Source of the DNA: Alphaproteobacteria bacterium
Lineage (GTDB): Bacteria > Pseudomonadota > Alphaproteobacteria > Micropepsales > Micropepsaceae
Assembly (NCBI GenBank): GCA_020852655.1
Contig: JADZAI010000050.1
Coordinates: forward strand, 1-64,000
Reading direction: 5' to 3'
DNA length: 64,000 nucleotides
The notes under the pieces are model-generated. The model ran no database searches. It had not been told where the DNA came from and worked only from the letters and a program-made list of their open reading frames with translations. The translations under genes and the position numbers were made by a program. This document shows, in pieces, positions 24,475 through 32,629 of the stretch (its first letter is position 1; each line of letters opens with the position of its first letter).

Positions 24475-25338
24475 ATGACGGTCGCGGACTCGCTCGATCC
24501 TCTTTCGGCCCTGCGGTGGCTGCGCGATGTCGGCGCGGACGACATCGTGCTGGAGGCGCCGATCGACCGGTACCAGGCGGCCCCTCCGCAGGCGCCGGCA
24601 GCGCCTCGTCCGATCGCCAGCGAGTCCCCTCGCGTGCGGCGGTCAGAGCCAGCGCCGGAACGGCCGGCCTATGAGCAGGGGACGGCGCGGCAGATCGAGG
24701 CGGGCCTCAGGCCGGCGGGCGGGCTCGACCGCTCGGCCGACCTGCAATCGGCGAAGGCGCTGGCGGGGCGGGCGAACACGCTCCCCGAACTGCGCGCCGC
24801 GCTGGAGCGGTTCGAGGGCTGTCCGCTGAAGCATTCGGCGAAGAATCTCGTCTTCGCCGACGGCAATCCCGAGGCCGACCTCATGTTCGTCGGCGAGGCG
24901 CCGGGGCGCGACGAGGACGAACAGGGCCTGCCCTTCGTCGGCGTGTCGGGGCAATTGCTGGATCGCATCGCGGCGGCGATCGGGCGCGACCGGAGGTCGT
25001 TCTACATCGTCAACGTGCTGCCCTGGCGGCCGCCGGACAATCGCGAGCCGGCGCTGGCCGAGGCGACGGTGTGCCTGCCCTTCCTGATGCGGCATATCGC
25101 GATCGTGAAGCCGAAGGTGGTGATGGCGCTGGGCGCGACGGCGGCGAAGAATCTCTTCGACACGACGGAAGGCATCACGCGGCTGCGCGGCAGATGGCTG
25201 GAGCTGAACGCCGACGGCCATGTCTGCCCCGCCATGGCGACCTTCCACCCGGCCGCCCTGCTCCGCATGCCGCTGAACAAACGCTATGTCTGGCGCGACA
25301 TGCTGAGCGTGCAGGCGAAGCTGGAGGCGCTGCGGTGA
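24475..25338 (+). CDS. Uracil-DNA glycosylase, family 4 type
   Basis: A 287-residue protein with an N-terminal low-complexity extension (about 1-100) and a C-terminal UDG fold. Motifs are [38 protein letters not shown] (uracil-pocket motif), NVLPWRPP and HPAALLRMP. Family 4 enzymes remove uracil from DNA and carry a 4Fe-4S cluster; Cys residues in GCPLKH and TVCLPF are candidate ligands. The last 37 bp are repeated at 25858-25894. It overlaps the hicA start by GTGA. Confidence 0.9.
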   Translation: MTVADSLDPLSALRWLRDVGADDIVLEAPIDRYQAAPPQAPAAPRPIASESPRVRRSEPAPERPAYEQGTARQIEAGLRPAGGLDRSADLQSAKALAGRANTLPELRAALERFEGCPLKHSAKNLVFADGNPEADLMFVGEAPGRDEDEQGLPFVGVSGQLLDRIAAAIGRDRRSFYIVNVLPWRPPDNREPALAEATVCLPFLMRHIAIVKPKVVMALGATAAKNLFDTTEGITRLRGRWLELNADGHVCPAMATFHPAALLRMPLNKRYVWRDMLSVQAKLEALR

Positions 25339-25595
25339 GCGCCCGCAAGACGTTTGAAAAGCTGAGGTCAGGCAATCGAAATATCGCGTTTCGCGATCTG
25401 CTTGGTCTCGCCGAAGCGTTTGGATTCTCAGTGGTGAGAATTTCCGGCAGCCACCATATATTGAAGCATTCATCGCTTCCGGAGATGCTAAACTTCCAGG
25501 CGGTGAGGGGCGATGCGAAGCCCTACCAAGTCCGGCAATTGCTGCAATTGGTCGAGCGGTACGGATTGAAGCTCGACCGGGAAGGCTCCGCGTGA
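25335..25595 (+). CDS. hicA: HicA-like toxin (mRNA interferase)
   Basis: An 86-residue protein with the HicA dsRBD-like core: FGFSVVRISGSHHILKH holds the catalytic GSHHxxxxH pattern. HicA cleaves mRNA independently of translation. The GTG start at 25335 overlaps the udg stop, and the stop overlaps the hicB start, so all three are translationally chained. It is slightly longer at the N-terminus than typical HicA. Confidence 0.82.
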   Translation: MSARKTFEKLRSGNRNIAFRDLLGLAEAFGFSVVRISGSHHILKHSSLPEMLNFQAVRGDAKPYQVRQLLQLVERYGLKLDREGSA

Positions 25596-25813
25596 CTGCG
25601 CACTACGCAATGACCGTTGTCTGGAGCGAGGAGGATGCGGCGTGGATCGCGGACGCTCCGGATCTGCGCTTCTGCTCGGCTCATGGTGACACGCCGGAAG
25701 AAGCCGTCAGGGAATTGCGCGTCGCCATGGAAGCATGGCTTGCCGAAGCGCAAGCCGGGGGCCGCGCGCCGCCTCAACCTCGGTATCGACCGATACCGGC
25801 GGCAGCGGAATAA
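25592..25813 (+). CDS. hicB: HicB-like antitoxin (short form)
   Basis: A 73-residue protein with the partial RNase H-like HicB fold: YAMTVVWSEEDAAWIADAPDL, then GDTPEEAVRELRVAMEAWL. It lacks a C-terminal DNA-binding domain, so it neutralises HicA directly and may not autorepress. The start is GTG, overlapping the hicA stop. Confidence 0.85.
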   Translation: MTAHYAMTVVWSEEDAAWIADAPDLRFCSAHGDTPEEAVRELRVAMEAWLAEAQAGGRAPPQPRYRPIPAAAE

Positions 25814-25829
25814 ACGAGCAGTGGGCTCA

Positions 25830-25894
25830 GAACCCCGGCTCATACGTGTGGAGATGGGCTGAGCGCACAGGCGAAGCTGGAGGCGCTGGCTTGA
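25830..25894 (+). repeat. Chimeric duplication scar between hicB and the next toxin gene
   Basis: 25858-25894 repeats the last 37 bp of the udg gene (25302-25338) with 5 mismatches. 25830-25869 repeats 26533-26573, near the start of the hypothetical gene downstream, with one deletion. The two parts share GCTGAGCG at their junction. The stretch is non-coding and looks like a recombination footprint. Confidence 0.8.
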
Positions 25895-25918
25895 ACGATT
25901 GTAACCTATGGGCTACAA

Positions 25919-26221
25919 ATGCCGGTCCTTGAAGTCCGAACGACCGGCGTCTTCGATGGCTGGTTCGGAGGGCTGAGGGATCGGCGGGCTAAGAGCCGGA
26001 TCGACGCGCGCATCCGGCGACTATCACTCGGCAATCCCGGCGACGTTCGGCCTGTGGGCCAAGGCGTCAGCGAGATGCGCATCGACTATGGGCCGGGATA
26101 CCGGGTCTATTTCGTGCAGCGAGGCGACCTGATCGTCATCCTGCTGTGCGGTGGCGACAAGCGGACACAGCCAGCCGATATCGCGGCTGCGGTCAGGCTG
26201 AAGGATGAATTGCAGGAGTAG
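25919..26221 (+). CDS. RelE/HigB-like toxin (addiction module killer protein family)
   Basis: A 100-residue protein of the phage-derived Gp49-like/RelE class, with TGVFDGWFGGLRDRRAKSRI, SEMRIDYGPGYRVYF and LLCGGDKRTQPADI. Such toxins usually act as ribosome-dependent mRNA interferases. The toxin gene precedes the antitoxin gene, as in higBA order. A homologous pair lies at 53155-53801. No strong ribosome site precedes the ATG. Confidence 0.87.
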   Translation: MPVLEVRTTGVFDGWFGGLRDRRAKSRIDARIRRLSLGNPGDVRPVGQGVSEMRIDYGPGYRVYFVQRGDLIVILLCGGDKRTQPADIAAAVRLKDELQE

Positions 26222-26224
26222 GAC

Positions 26225-26518
26225 ATGGCCCTCAAGACGCGCAAATGGGACGTGACCGAGCATCTCGGTAGCGATGAGGAGATCGCGCTGTATCTCGAGG
26301 CGGTGTTCGAGGACGGCGACCCGGCCCTTATCACGGCCGCCCTGGGCGATGTGGCGCGCGCCATCGGCATGACCGAGATCGCGCGGCGCACCGGATTCGC
26401 GCGCGAGAGTCTCTATCGCGCGCTCAGCGAGGAGGGAAAGCCTGGCTTCGACACCGTCATCAGGGTGCTGAAAGCACTGGGCGTGAAACTCACACCTGTA
26501 CCGGCGGCCGGCAATTGA
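26225..26518 (+). CDS. Antitoxin, addiction module antidote HTH protein
   Basis: A 97-residue protein with an N-terminal helical segment (LGSDEEIALYLEAVFEDGD) and a C-terminal helix-turn-helix (MTEIARRTGFARESLYRALS...GFDTVIRVLKALG). AGGAGTAGGAC precedes the ATG, 3 nt after the toxin stop. It binds the toxin and probably its own promoter. Confidence 0.87.
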   Translation: MALKTRKWDVTEHLGSDEEIALYLEAVFEDGDPALITAALGDVARAIGMTEIARRTGFARESLYRALSEEGKPGFDTVIRVLKALGVKLTPVPAAGN

Positions 26519-26856
26519 ACTCCGCCGGAGCCGAACCCTGGCTCATACGTGTGGAGGATGGGCTGAGCGCGCATTTCCTACAGCCGGATGGGCCGAGCAA
26601 GCCCGGCACCGACTGGCGCATCGGGCTCAAGCGGGGCGACGAGGCGCACAGCGTCATCGTGCGCACCTATCTGGCGGACGATCTCGCGCCGAAGCTTCGG
26701 AAAGACAGCGAATATCAGGCGCGCGTGGCGATGGAGTATGTGAACGACGTGCTAAACGGCGGCTGGCATCCGGCCGAGCCGCGCGAGTTGATCATCACCC
26801 TCACCAACCCGCCGAACGCCGCGCCGGCGAAGAGGCCGTTCTGGAAATTCTGGTAG
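26515..26856 (+). CDS. Hypothetical protein
   Basis: A 113-residue protein that I do not recognise. It has WLIRVEDGLSAHFL, WRIGLKRGDEAHSVIVRTYL, VAMEYVNDVLNGGW and an aromatic C-terminus (KRPFWKFW). It is probably soluble. The TTG start overlaps the antitoxin stop (TTGA), but the gene likely belonged to an older udg-moaB neighbourhood, since part of its 5' end is copied in the scar at 25830-25869. It lies 9 bp before moaB. Confidence 0.6.
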   Translation: MNSAGAEPWLIRVEDGLSAHFLQPDGPSKPGTDWRIGLKRGDEAHSVIVRTYLADDLAPKLRKDSEYQARVAMEYVNDVLNGGWHPAEPRELIITLTNPPNAAPAKRPFWKFW

Positions 26857-26865
26857 GAGTCGACA

Positions 26866-27417
26866 ATGCTCAACACCCTCGCCCCCGCGCCGCGTATCGA
26901 TGAGAGCCGGGCGTTTTTGCCGGTGCGGATTGCGGTGATCTCGGTCAGCGATACGCGGACGCCGGCGGAGGACAAGTCGGGCGACATACTGGTCGCGCGG
27001 CTGGAGGAGGCGGGGCACATTCTCGCCGGCCGCGCTCTGGTGCGCGACGACGTCGAGCTGATCCACGGCAAGGTCCGCAACTGGATCGCCGATCCGCTGG
27101 TCGATGTCGTCATCTCCACCGGCGGCACCGGGCTGACCGGGCGCGACGTGACGGTCGAGGCGTTCCGCGCGCTCTTCGAGAAGGAGATCGACGGCTTCTC
27201 GGCGATCTTCCATCTCATCAGCTACATGACCGTCGGCACCTCGACGGTGCAGTCGCGGGCCTGCGCCGGCGTCGCGAACGGTACCTATCTCTTCTGCCTG
27301 CCGGGCTCGTCGGGCGGGGTGAAGGACGGCTGGGACCACATCCTCAAATACCAGCTCGACAGCCGCCACCGGCCCTGCAATTTCGTGGAGATCATGCCGC
27401 GCCTGACGGAGCGGTGA
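26866..27417 (+). CDS. moaB: Molybdenum cofactor biosynthesis protein B
   Basis: A 183-residue MogA/MoaB-fold protein with RIAVISVSDTRTPAEDKSGD, VVISTGGTGLTGRDVT (molybdopterin-binding loop) and FCLPGSSGGVKDGWDHIL. It binds molybdopterin, probably in the adenylation step before molybdate insertion. GGAG precedes the ATG. No other moa or mog gene is visible in the window. Confidence 0.92.
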   Translation: MLNTLAPAPRIDESRAFLPVRIAVISVSDTRTPAEDKSGDILVARLEEAGHILAGRALVRDDVELIHGKVRNWIADPLVDVVISTGGTGLTGRDVTVEAFRALFEKEIDGFSAIFHLISYMTVGTSTVQSRACAGVANGTYLFCLPGSSGGVKDGWDHILKYQLDSRHRPCNFVEIMPRLTER

Positions 27418-27431
27418 GGGGGCGATGTAAG

Positions 27432-28592
27432 CTATGGTGCAGTTGCCGAAAGCGCAGCCTTGTAAGATTCAAGCGCGCGCGCGAAATCGCCCGCCGCATG
27501 AACGTTGGAAAACTGATATTCTTCTTCGATCCCGCCCGGGCTCGTGAACAACAATCGACCATACAGGCAAACCGGCATCTTGTAGTTCTCGCGAAAACGG
27601 CGGTCTGGCGAGCCGTCCTTGTTTACTTTGGCCCAAGTGTGATGGACGATCTGAGCGTCAGCAGGAACGACGTCGCCTTCTACGAACTGCACGGCTTGGA
27701 AGTCCAAGGCTAGCTCACGTAAATCGATCAGGGCAAATGCGCCATCCACTCGTGGCATTAGTACAATACCAGGATAGATAAGGATGTCTTCGCCGTTGCC
27801 ATTGCAGAATCGCATAGCATGACCGTTAAACCGCACGAGGTCGGATGAAGCGAAGTCGAGAGATACACTTGTCCTGGTGATCGTCCGAGACGCGTAGGAT
27901 CGCTCAATCACGCGGTTGCCGTGGCGATCCGAAGTCACGTCCCAAACTCGTGCAGAACCGCGGAGTGTTTCGAATGCTCGCACGAGCGAGCCAAAAGCGC
28001 GCTTCGCCGCGTGGCCGGTGTTGAACTGCATATCGATACGCGTGGATTCGAGCCACGCCGACAGACGGTCAATCTCGGCTGCTACCTCAGGCACACCTTT
28101 TTCAAGGGCAGAGATACGCTTCTTGAAGAAGAAGCGCAGCAGGCTCCGCCGCTTCCGTTCAAGCTCTTGCGCCTCCTGCTTGTGGACAGTTTGTGCCTCT
28201 TTGAGGTCCGATAGGATTTCGGTGCGCTGCCTCCGCGCCTGGACGATCATGTCGCGCAGCTCGGCAAGGCTATGGCTTGTCAATTCTTCCACCGACGCGC
28301 TGCCGATCTGGCGCATCTGCAATGCCGGCGGATAGCCATAATCTGGCGTTGGGTCCGAATTCGGTGCTCGACTGGGCCGTCTAACCTCGCTGTCGCTGTT
28401 TTGGCCGGATGACGAAAGAAAATGTGAGTAGGACAGGCCCGATCCCGGAAGCCCAATCGTGCTTCGAATGCCCTTCGGGCTGACGTTCAGCGTCGCGCCC
28501 GGGACGCCGAAGCTCGCACTTAGACCGCGAGCACTGAGATTGATTCGGACGCCGGGAAAGAGTTGAAACGACTGTCTGAATCTAAGTCCCAT
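27432..28592 (-). CDS. DUF4236 domain protein of unknown function
   Basis: A 386-residue protein. The N-terminal 55 residues (GLRFRQSFQLFPGVRINLSA, GVPGATLNVSPKGIR, GLPGSGLSY) match DUF4236. A helical, charged section follows (about 95-190: ELRDMIVQARRQRTEILSDL, LERKRRSLLRFFFKKRIS) with coiled-coil character, then a C-terminal domain with no recognised family. The gene and its flanks are visibly AT-richer than the neighbours, consistent with transfer. Function unknown. Confidence 0.75.
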   Translation of the reverse strand: MGLRFRQSFQLFPGVRINLSARGLSASFGVPGATLNVSPKGIRSTIGLPGSGLSYSHFLSSSGQNSDSEVRRPSRAPNSDPTPDYGYPPALQMRQIGSASVEELTSHSLAELRDMIVQARRQRTEILSDLKEAQTVHKQEAQELERKRRSLLRFFFKKRISALEKGVPEVAAEIDRLSAWLESTRIDMQFNTGHAAKRAFGSLVRAFETLRGSARVWDVTSDRHGNRVIERSYASRTITRTSVSLDFASSDLVRFNGHAMRFCNGNGEDILIYPGIVLMPRVDGAFALIDLRELALDFQAVQFVEGDVVPADAQIVHHTWAKVNKDGSPDRRFRENYKMPVCLYGRLLFTSPGGIEEEYQFSNVHAAGDFARALESYKAALSATAP

Positions 28593-28678
28593 ATCGCACT
28601 CCCAGCCAGCCTAGGCATCTTCTCCAAGTTGTTCCCAGAAGAAAAGCTTGCTGAAGATAGACGCGGCTTGCCCATCCG

Positions 28679-29347
28679 CTACATCCGCGCGAGGCGTTCG
28701 GGGCTGATGCCGAGGGTGTAGAGGGCGAGGCGGGCGAGGTTTTTCAGGGCGCCGGGGCGGGAGCGGTTCGGGTTGAGGATCGCCCGGGCCTTGAGGCGCT
28801 GGAGCCCTGCCCGTCCGCCGGCGCGCTTCAGGCGGCCGACGAAGTCGACGTCCTCCATCGCGCTCAGCGGCTTGAAGCCGCCGAGCTGGTCGTAGTGGCG
28901 CTTCGCGATCAGCAGGCCCTGGTCGCCATAGGGGAGCGCGAGGACGCGGTTGCGCAAGCCGGTCAGCCATTCGACGCGCCGGGCGGCCCAGCGCTTGTCG
29001 TCGAGCGCGAAACGGAAGGTCGCGGCGCGGCTGGTGCCGCCCTCGCCGATGAAGGCATAGGCCTCGCCGTCCCAGCCGGGCTCCAGCGCCGTGTCGGCGT
29101 GCAGGAAGAGCAGCCACGGGCCCTTGGCCGCGGCGGCGCCGGCGGCGAGCTGGCCGCCGCGCGAGGGCGGGACGCGCACGATCTCGCAGCCGGCATCCTC
29201 GGCGATGGCGATGGTGAGGTCGGACGAGCCGCCGTCGGCGACGATGCACTCCCGCACCAGACCGCGCATCGTCGCCTCGAGCAGGCTGGAAAGCGTGCGG
29301 ACGAGGTCTTTCTCCGCATCCAGCGTGGGAATGACGACGGAAATCAC
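28679..29347 (-). CDS. Glycosyltransferase, TIGR04283 type (GT2 fold)
   Basis: A 222-residue soluble GT2-like enzyme. ISVVIPTLDAEKDL starts the fold; VADGGSSDLT, GPWLLFLHADTALEPG (DxD-like HAD) and MEDVDFVGRLKRAG complete it. The family often occurs near selenium- or radical-SAM-linked loci, with unknown acceptor. The GTG at 29347 is chosen because the fold begins immediately after it. Upstream in-frame ATGs would add a non-homologous leader. Confidence 0.82.
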   Translation of the reverse strand: MISVVIPTLDAEKDLVRTLSSLLEATMRGLVRECIVADGGSSDLTIAIAEDAGCEIVRVPPSRGGQLAAGAAAAKGPWLLFLHADTALEPGWDGEAYAFIGEGGTSRAATFRFALDDKRWAARRVEWLTGLRNRVLALPYGDQGLLIAKRHYDQLGGFKPLSAMEDVDFVGRLKRAGGRAGLQRLKARAILNPNRSRPGALKNLARLALYTLGISPERLARM

Positions 29348-29457
29348 GAAAGCCTGTCTAACCCGCGCGGCGCGCGACTGCCAAGCCGCCGCGCCGCCGT
29401 CATTGCCCGGCGCGCGAAGGCGCTTCATGCTGCGGGCAAGCACACCTGGAGGGAACG

Positions 29458-30462
29458 ATGGCAGACCGCGTGAACCGTCAATGGCTGTTCAAATCCGCGC
29501 CCAAGGCGGCGGTGGGTCCGGAGCATTTCGAATGGCGCGAAGGGCCTGCGCCGCGGCCCGGCGCGGGCGAAGTGCTGGTGAAGACGCAGCTGCTGTCGAT
29601 CGACCCGGCGAACCGCGCCTGGATGAACGGCGCGACCTATCGCGGCCAGCTCATGCCCGGCGACGTGATGGACGGCTTCGCGATCGGCGAGGTGGTGGAA
29701 TCGAACGCCGACGGCCTAAAGCCGGGCGACGTGGTGGAGGGCAGCCTCGGCTGGCAGGACTATTCCGTGCAGAAGCCGCGGGCCCTGACGAAGCGCGATG
29801 GCAAGTATGACGACGAGATGCTGATCGGCCCGCTGGGGATCACCGGGCTGACGGCCTATTTCGGCATCCTCGACGTGGCGCGCGTGCGGGCCGGCGAGAC
29901 GGTCGTCGTCTCCGGCGCGGGCGGCGCGGTCGGCTCGATCGCCGGACAGATCGCGAAGATCGCCGGCTGCCGGGTGATCGGCACGGCCGGCGGTGCGGCG
30001 AAATGCGACTGGCTGGTCCGGGACCTCGGCTTCGACGGTGCGGTCGACTACAAGGCCGGCGGCGTGCGCCGGGCGCTGAAGCCGCTGTGCCCCGCCGGCA
30101 TCGATGCCTATTTCGACAATACCGGCGGCGAGGTGCTGGAGGCGGCGCTGGCGCTGATGAACATGTTCGGCCGCGTCGCGTGCTGCGGCAACGTCTCGCA
30201 ATACAATACCGGCGCCCCGCCGGCCGCGACGAGCGGCGTGCCGGGCTTCCTCGTGACCAAGCGCATCCGCATGGAAGGCTTCATCGTGATGGATTTCTTC
30301 CAGCGCCGGGCGCAGGCCGAAGCGGCGCTCGCGGGCTGGGTGAAGAGCGGCGCGCTGAAGGCGCCGAGCGACGTGCTCCTGGGCCTCGACCAGGCGCCTG
30401 CCGCGCTGGCCGGACTGTTCGACGGCCGGAACAAGGGCAAGATGGCGGTGCGGGTGGGCTGA
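29458..30462 (+). CDS. NADP-dependent oxidoreductase, zinc-independent MDR (CurA/LTB4DH type)
   Basis: A 334-residue medium-chain reductase with no catalytic zinc cysteines. It has VNRQWLFKSAPKAAVGPEHF, VLVKTQLLSIDPANRAWM, the cofactor loop VVVSGAGGAVGSIAGQIAK and YFDNTGGEVLEAAL. Family members reduce alpha,beta-unsaturated carbonyls with NADPH. GGAGGGAACG precedes the ATG. It appears monocistronic. Confidence 0.9.
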   Translation: MADRVNRQWLFKSAPKAAVGPEHFEWREGPAPRPGAGEVLVKTQLLSIDPANRAWMNGATYRGQLMPGDVMDGFAIGEVVESNADGLKPGDVVEGSLGWQDYSVQKPRALTKRDGKYDDEMLIGPLGITGLTAYFGILDVARVRAGETVVVSGAGGAVGSIAGQIAKIAGCRVIGTAGGAAKCDWLVRDLGFDGAVDYKAGGVRRALKPLCPAGIDAYFDNTGGEVLEAALALMNMFGRVACCGNVSQYNTGAPPAATSGVPGFLVTKRIRMEGFIVMDFFQRRAQAEAALAGWVKSGALKAPSDVLLGLDQAPAALAGLFDGRNKGKMAVRVG

Positions 30463-30532
30463 CCGGTGGTACCGGGCCGCCGCTTGTATTAGCATCGCGC
30501 GATCCGCACTCGGCTCTCGGGGAAGGTCGCCG

Positions 30533-31783
30533 ATGAGGGGAAGCGTTTTTCTGGCGCTCGCAGCGGCGCTGTTTGCCTGTGCCGGCGCGCGGGCCGGGAC
30601 ACCGGTGCAATGCGATATGGGCGACGGCGCCGTCACCTATACCTGCCCGGAGAACACGGTCTGCGAGATCGAGACCGGGGGGTGCCTGCGCACCGAGCGC
30701 TCGCCCGCCGACATCGCCTGTCCGGACGGCAAGACGGTGTGTTCGGCGCCGCGCGAATGCCGGCTGGACTTCGACACGTCGGACAACGTTCCGAACTATG
30801 TGTGCACCACGCCGCACCCGTCGCTGTGCCACGGGCCCGACCAGCCGATGCAGTGGTGCGAGACCGGCACGACCTGCAACCGGGACAGCGGCAAGTGCGA
30901 ACCTGCCGCCGGCCTTGCTCTCTGTCCCGACGGGCGCACCGCCTGCGCGACGGAGGCATCCTGTGCCGTCGACGACAAGGGCTATCCCGGCTGCCTTCCG
31001 GCGGACATCCAGGTCTGTGAATCGCCGGCCGGCCGCTATACCTGCCCTGTGGGCGCGACCTGCGATCCTTCCAGCCTCGGCTGCCTGCGCGCGCAGCAAT
31101 CGACCGGGAACCTCGCCTGCCCCGACAACGCGACCGTCTGCCCCTCGCCGCGCGACTGCCGCATCCGGCCGGACATGCTGGAGAACGGCATTCTGGTTCC
31201 GGACGACGGCGCGCCGACCTATCAGTGCACGACGGCCGACGCGCAATATTGCCGCGCCGCCGACGGCACGTCGGCCTGGTGCCAGAAGGGAACGTTCTGC
31301 AATCTCCTGGCGGGACGTTGCGAAGCGAATGTCGGTCACGCGCTCTGTCCCGACGGGGTGACCGCCTGCGCAGCCGGCACGGCCTGCGTGGTGGAGAATG
31401 ATCTCTGGTCCTGCGGCACCGGGCTCGACCTGCCGCCGACGCCGGGCACCATCATGCGCATCAAGGGATACTGGTCCGCGGAGTGCGGCTCGGTCTCGGC
31501 GCCGATCGACAAGTCCGGCACCTTCGTCTTCGATGTCGTCGAAGCCGGCCAGTGGGATAGCGTGGTCGGCCTGGCGGGCGGGGAATTCGGCACTGCGGCG
31601 CTGAAAGGCAATGCGGGCGAAGAGGTCGTGGCGGGCGGAAACGTGACGTTCCGCAGCGCGATGACGCCGACGCACAGCCTGGTCTTCAACGGCACAACGG
31701 GCCTGACGGGCGGTGAGGGTATGCTCGTCGGCTATATCAACCACGATAACTGCCAGGGCACCTGGACCGGCACGGTCCAGTAG
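30533..31783 (+). CDS. Secreted cysteine-rich protein with two homologous halves
   Basis: A 416-residue protein that I do not recognise. A signal peptide (SVFLALAAALFACAGARA) is followed by two repeats of about 130 residues, each with about 16 Cys in the same order. Paired segments are YTCPENTVC/YTCPVGATC, ACPDGKTVCSAPRECR/ACPDNATVCPSPRDCR, CETGTTC/CQKGTFC and LCPDGRTAC/LCPDGVTAC. The CPxGxxC spacing recalls granulin-like disulfide stacks. The last 110 residues form a beta-rich, Gly-rich domain with two Cys. The product is probably secreted, with a heavily disulfide-bonded fold. Confidence 0.78.
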   Translation: MRGSVFLALAAALFACAGARAGTPVQCDMGDGAVTYTCPENTVCEIETGGCLRTERSPADIACPDGKTVCSAPRECRLDFDTSDNVPNYVCTTPHPSLCHGPDQPMQWCETGTTCNRDSGKCEPAAGLALCPDGRTACATEASCAVDDKGYPGCLPADIQVCESPAGRYTCPVGATCDPSSLGCLRAQQSTGNLACPDNATVCPSPRDCRIRPDMLENGILVPDDGAPTYQCTTADAQYCRAADGTSAWCQKGTFCNLLAGRCEANVGHALCPDGVTACAAGTACVVENDLWSCGTGLDLPPTPGTIMRIKGYWSAECGSVSAPIDKSGTFVFDVVEAGQWDSVVGLAGGEFGTAALKGNAGEEVVAGGNVTFRSAMTPTHSLVFNGTTGLTGGEGMLVGYINHDNCQGTWTGTVQ

Positions 31784-31801
31784 CGGGCGAGGCCCGCGGC
31801 C

Positions 31802-32629
31802 CTAAGCCGCGCGCATCAGGTCGCGCAGCGGGCGATAGCTGATGGGCGTGATGGCGGAGGCGGCGATGAGGTCGCGGAGTTCGGGGCCGGCGAGATAGCG
31901 CGCGTCGCTGGCGCGGAGATCGGGCTGGGACTTGTCGTAGGCACGCAGCTCGGCGCCGTCCGCTGCCGGATGCGCGAATGTCTCCGTCACGCCCGCCCGG
32001 AGACCGGGCAGGCGTTCGCTGAGGTAGTCCAGCGTATCGGACGGCCAGGGCGGGGCCAGCATATGATCCGTACACAGAATGCCGCGCGCGGCGATCGCCG
32101 CGCGCGACGCGGCGCCATCGCCGGGTGCCGGGATATGGCGGATGGGAAGGCGGTAGTCCTGCGCGAGGTCGAGATAGATCGCGAAGAAGCGGGCGTCGAA
32201 ATGCAGCACGCCCATGTGGCTATCGAGATGGGTGACATCGACGCCCCAGGCGAGGGCCTGCTCGATCTGCGCCCGGGCCTCGGCCCGCAAATCCTCGGGC
32301 CGGGCCTCGGCGAGCGCGGCCTTCAGGGTCGCCGGCAGGAAGCCGTCGGCGTCGTGCAGCGAGGGGGCACCGGTGAGGGCGCGCCAGCGATAGCCGGGAT
32401 ACTCGGCGGTGAAGGTCAGGTGCACGCCGATGTCGCGGCCCTTCAGCATGTCCACCGCTTCGCGCGCCCAGGGACACGGCACCATCAGCGTCGCGCTTGT
32501 CGCAACGCCCTCGTCCATCGCGCGCGCGACGGCGACATTGGCGGCGTGGCTGGAGCCGAGGTCGTCGCAGTTGACGACCAGCAGCCGCGCATCGGCGTGA
32601 TGGCCGAGGCGTTCGGCGAGTGCGGTCAC
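31802..32629 (-). CDS. ChbG/HpnK (YdjC-like) family carbohydrate deacetylase
   Basis: A 275-residue protein with LLVVNCDDLGSSHAANVAV (metal-binding Asp pair), GVHLTFTAEYPGYRW (metal His) and THLDSHMGVLHFDARFF (second His motif). Family members deacetylate chitooligosaccharides or hopanoid precursors. No hopanoid genes are visible nearby, so the substrate is open. The GTG start overlaps the acyl-CoA dehydrogenase stop as GTGA, so the two are probably cotranscribed. Confidence 0.87.
   Translation of the reverse strand: MTALAERLGHHADARLLVVNCDDLGSSHAANVAVARAMDEGVATSATLMVPCPWAREAVDMLKGRDIGVHLTFTAEYPGYRWRALTGAPSLHDADGFLPATLKAALAEARPEDLRAEARAQIEQALAWGVDVTHLDSHMGVLHFDARFFAIYLDLAQDYRLPIRHIPAPGDGAASRAAIAARGILCTDHMLAPPWPSDTLDYLSERLPGLRAGVTETFAHPAADGAELRAYDKSQPDLRASDARYLAGPELRDLIAASAITPISYRPLRDLMRAA

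Noticed and set aside
23693-26518. Prophage or integrative element carrying the toxin-antitoxin genes
   Set aside because: No integrase, transposase, attachment-site repeat next to a tRNA gene or phage structural gene is seen; only short duplication scars occur.
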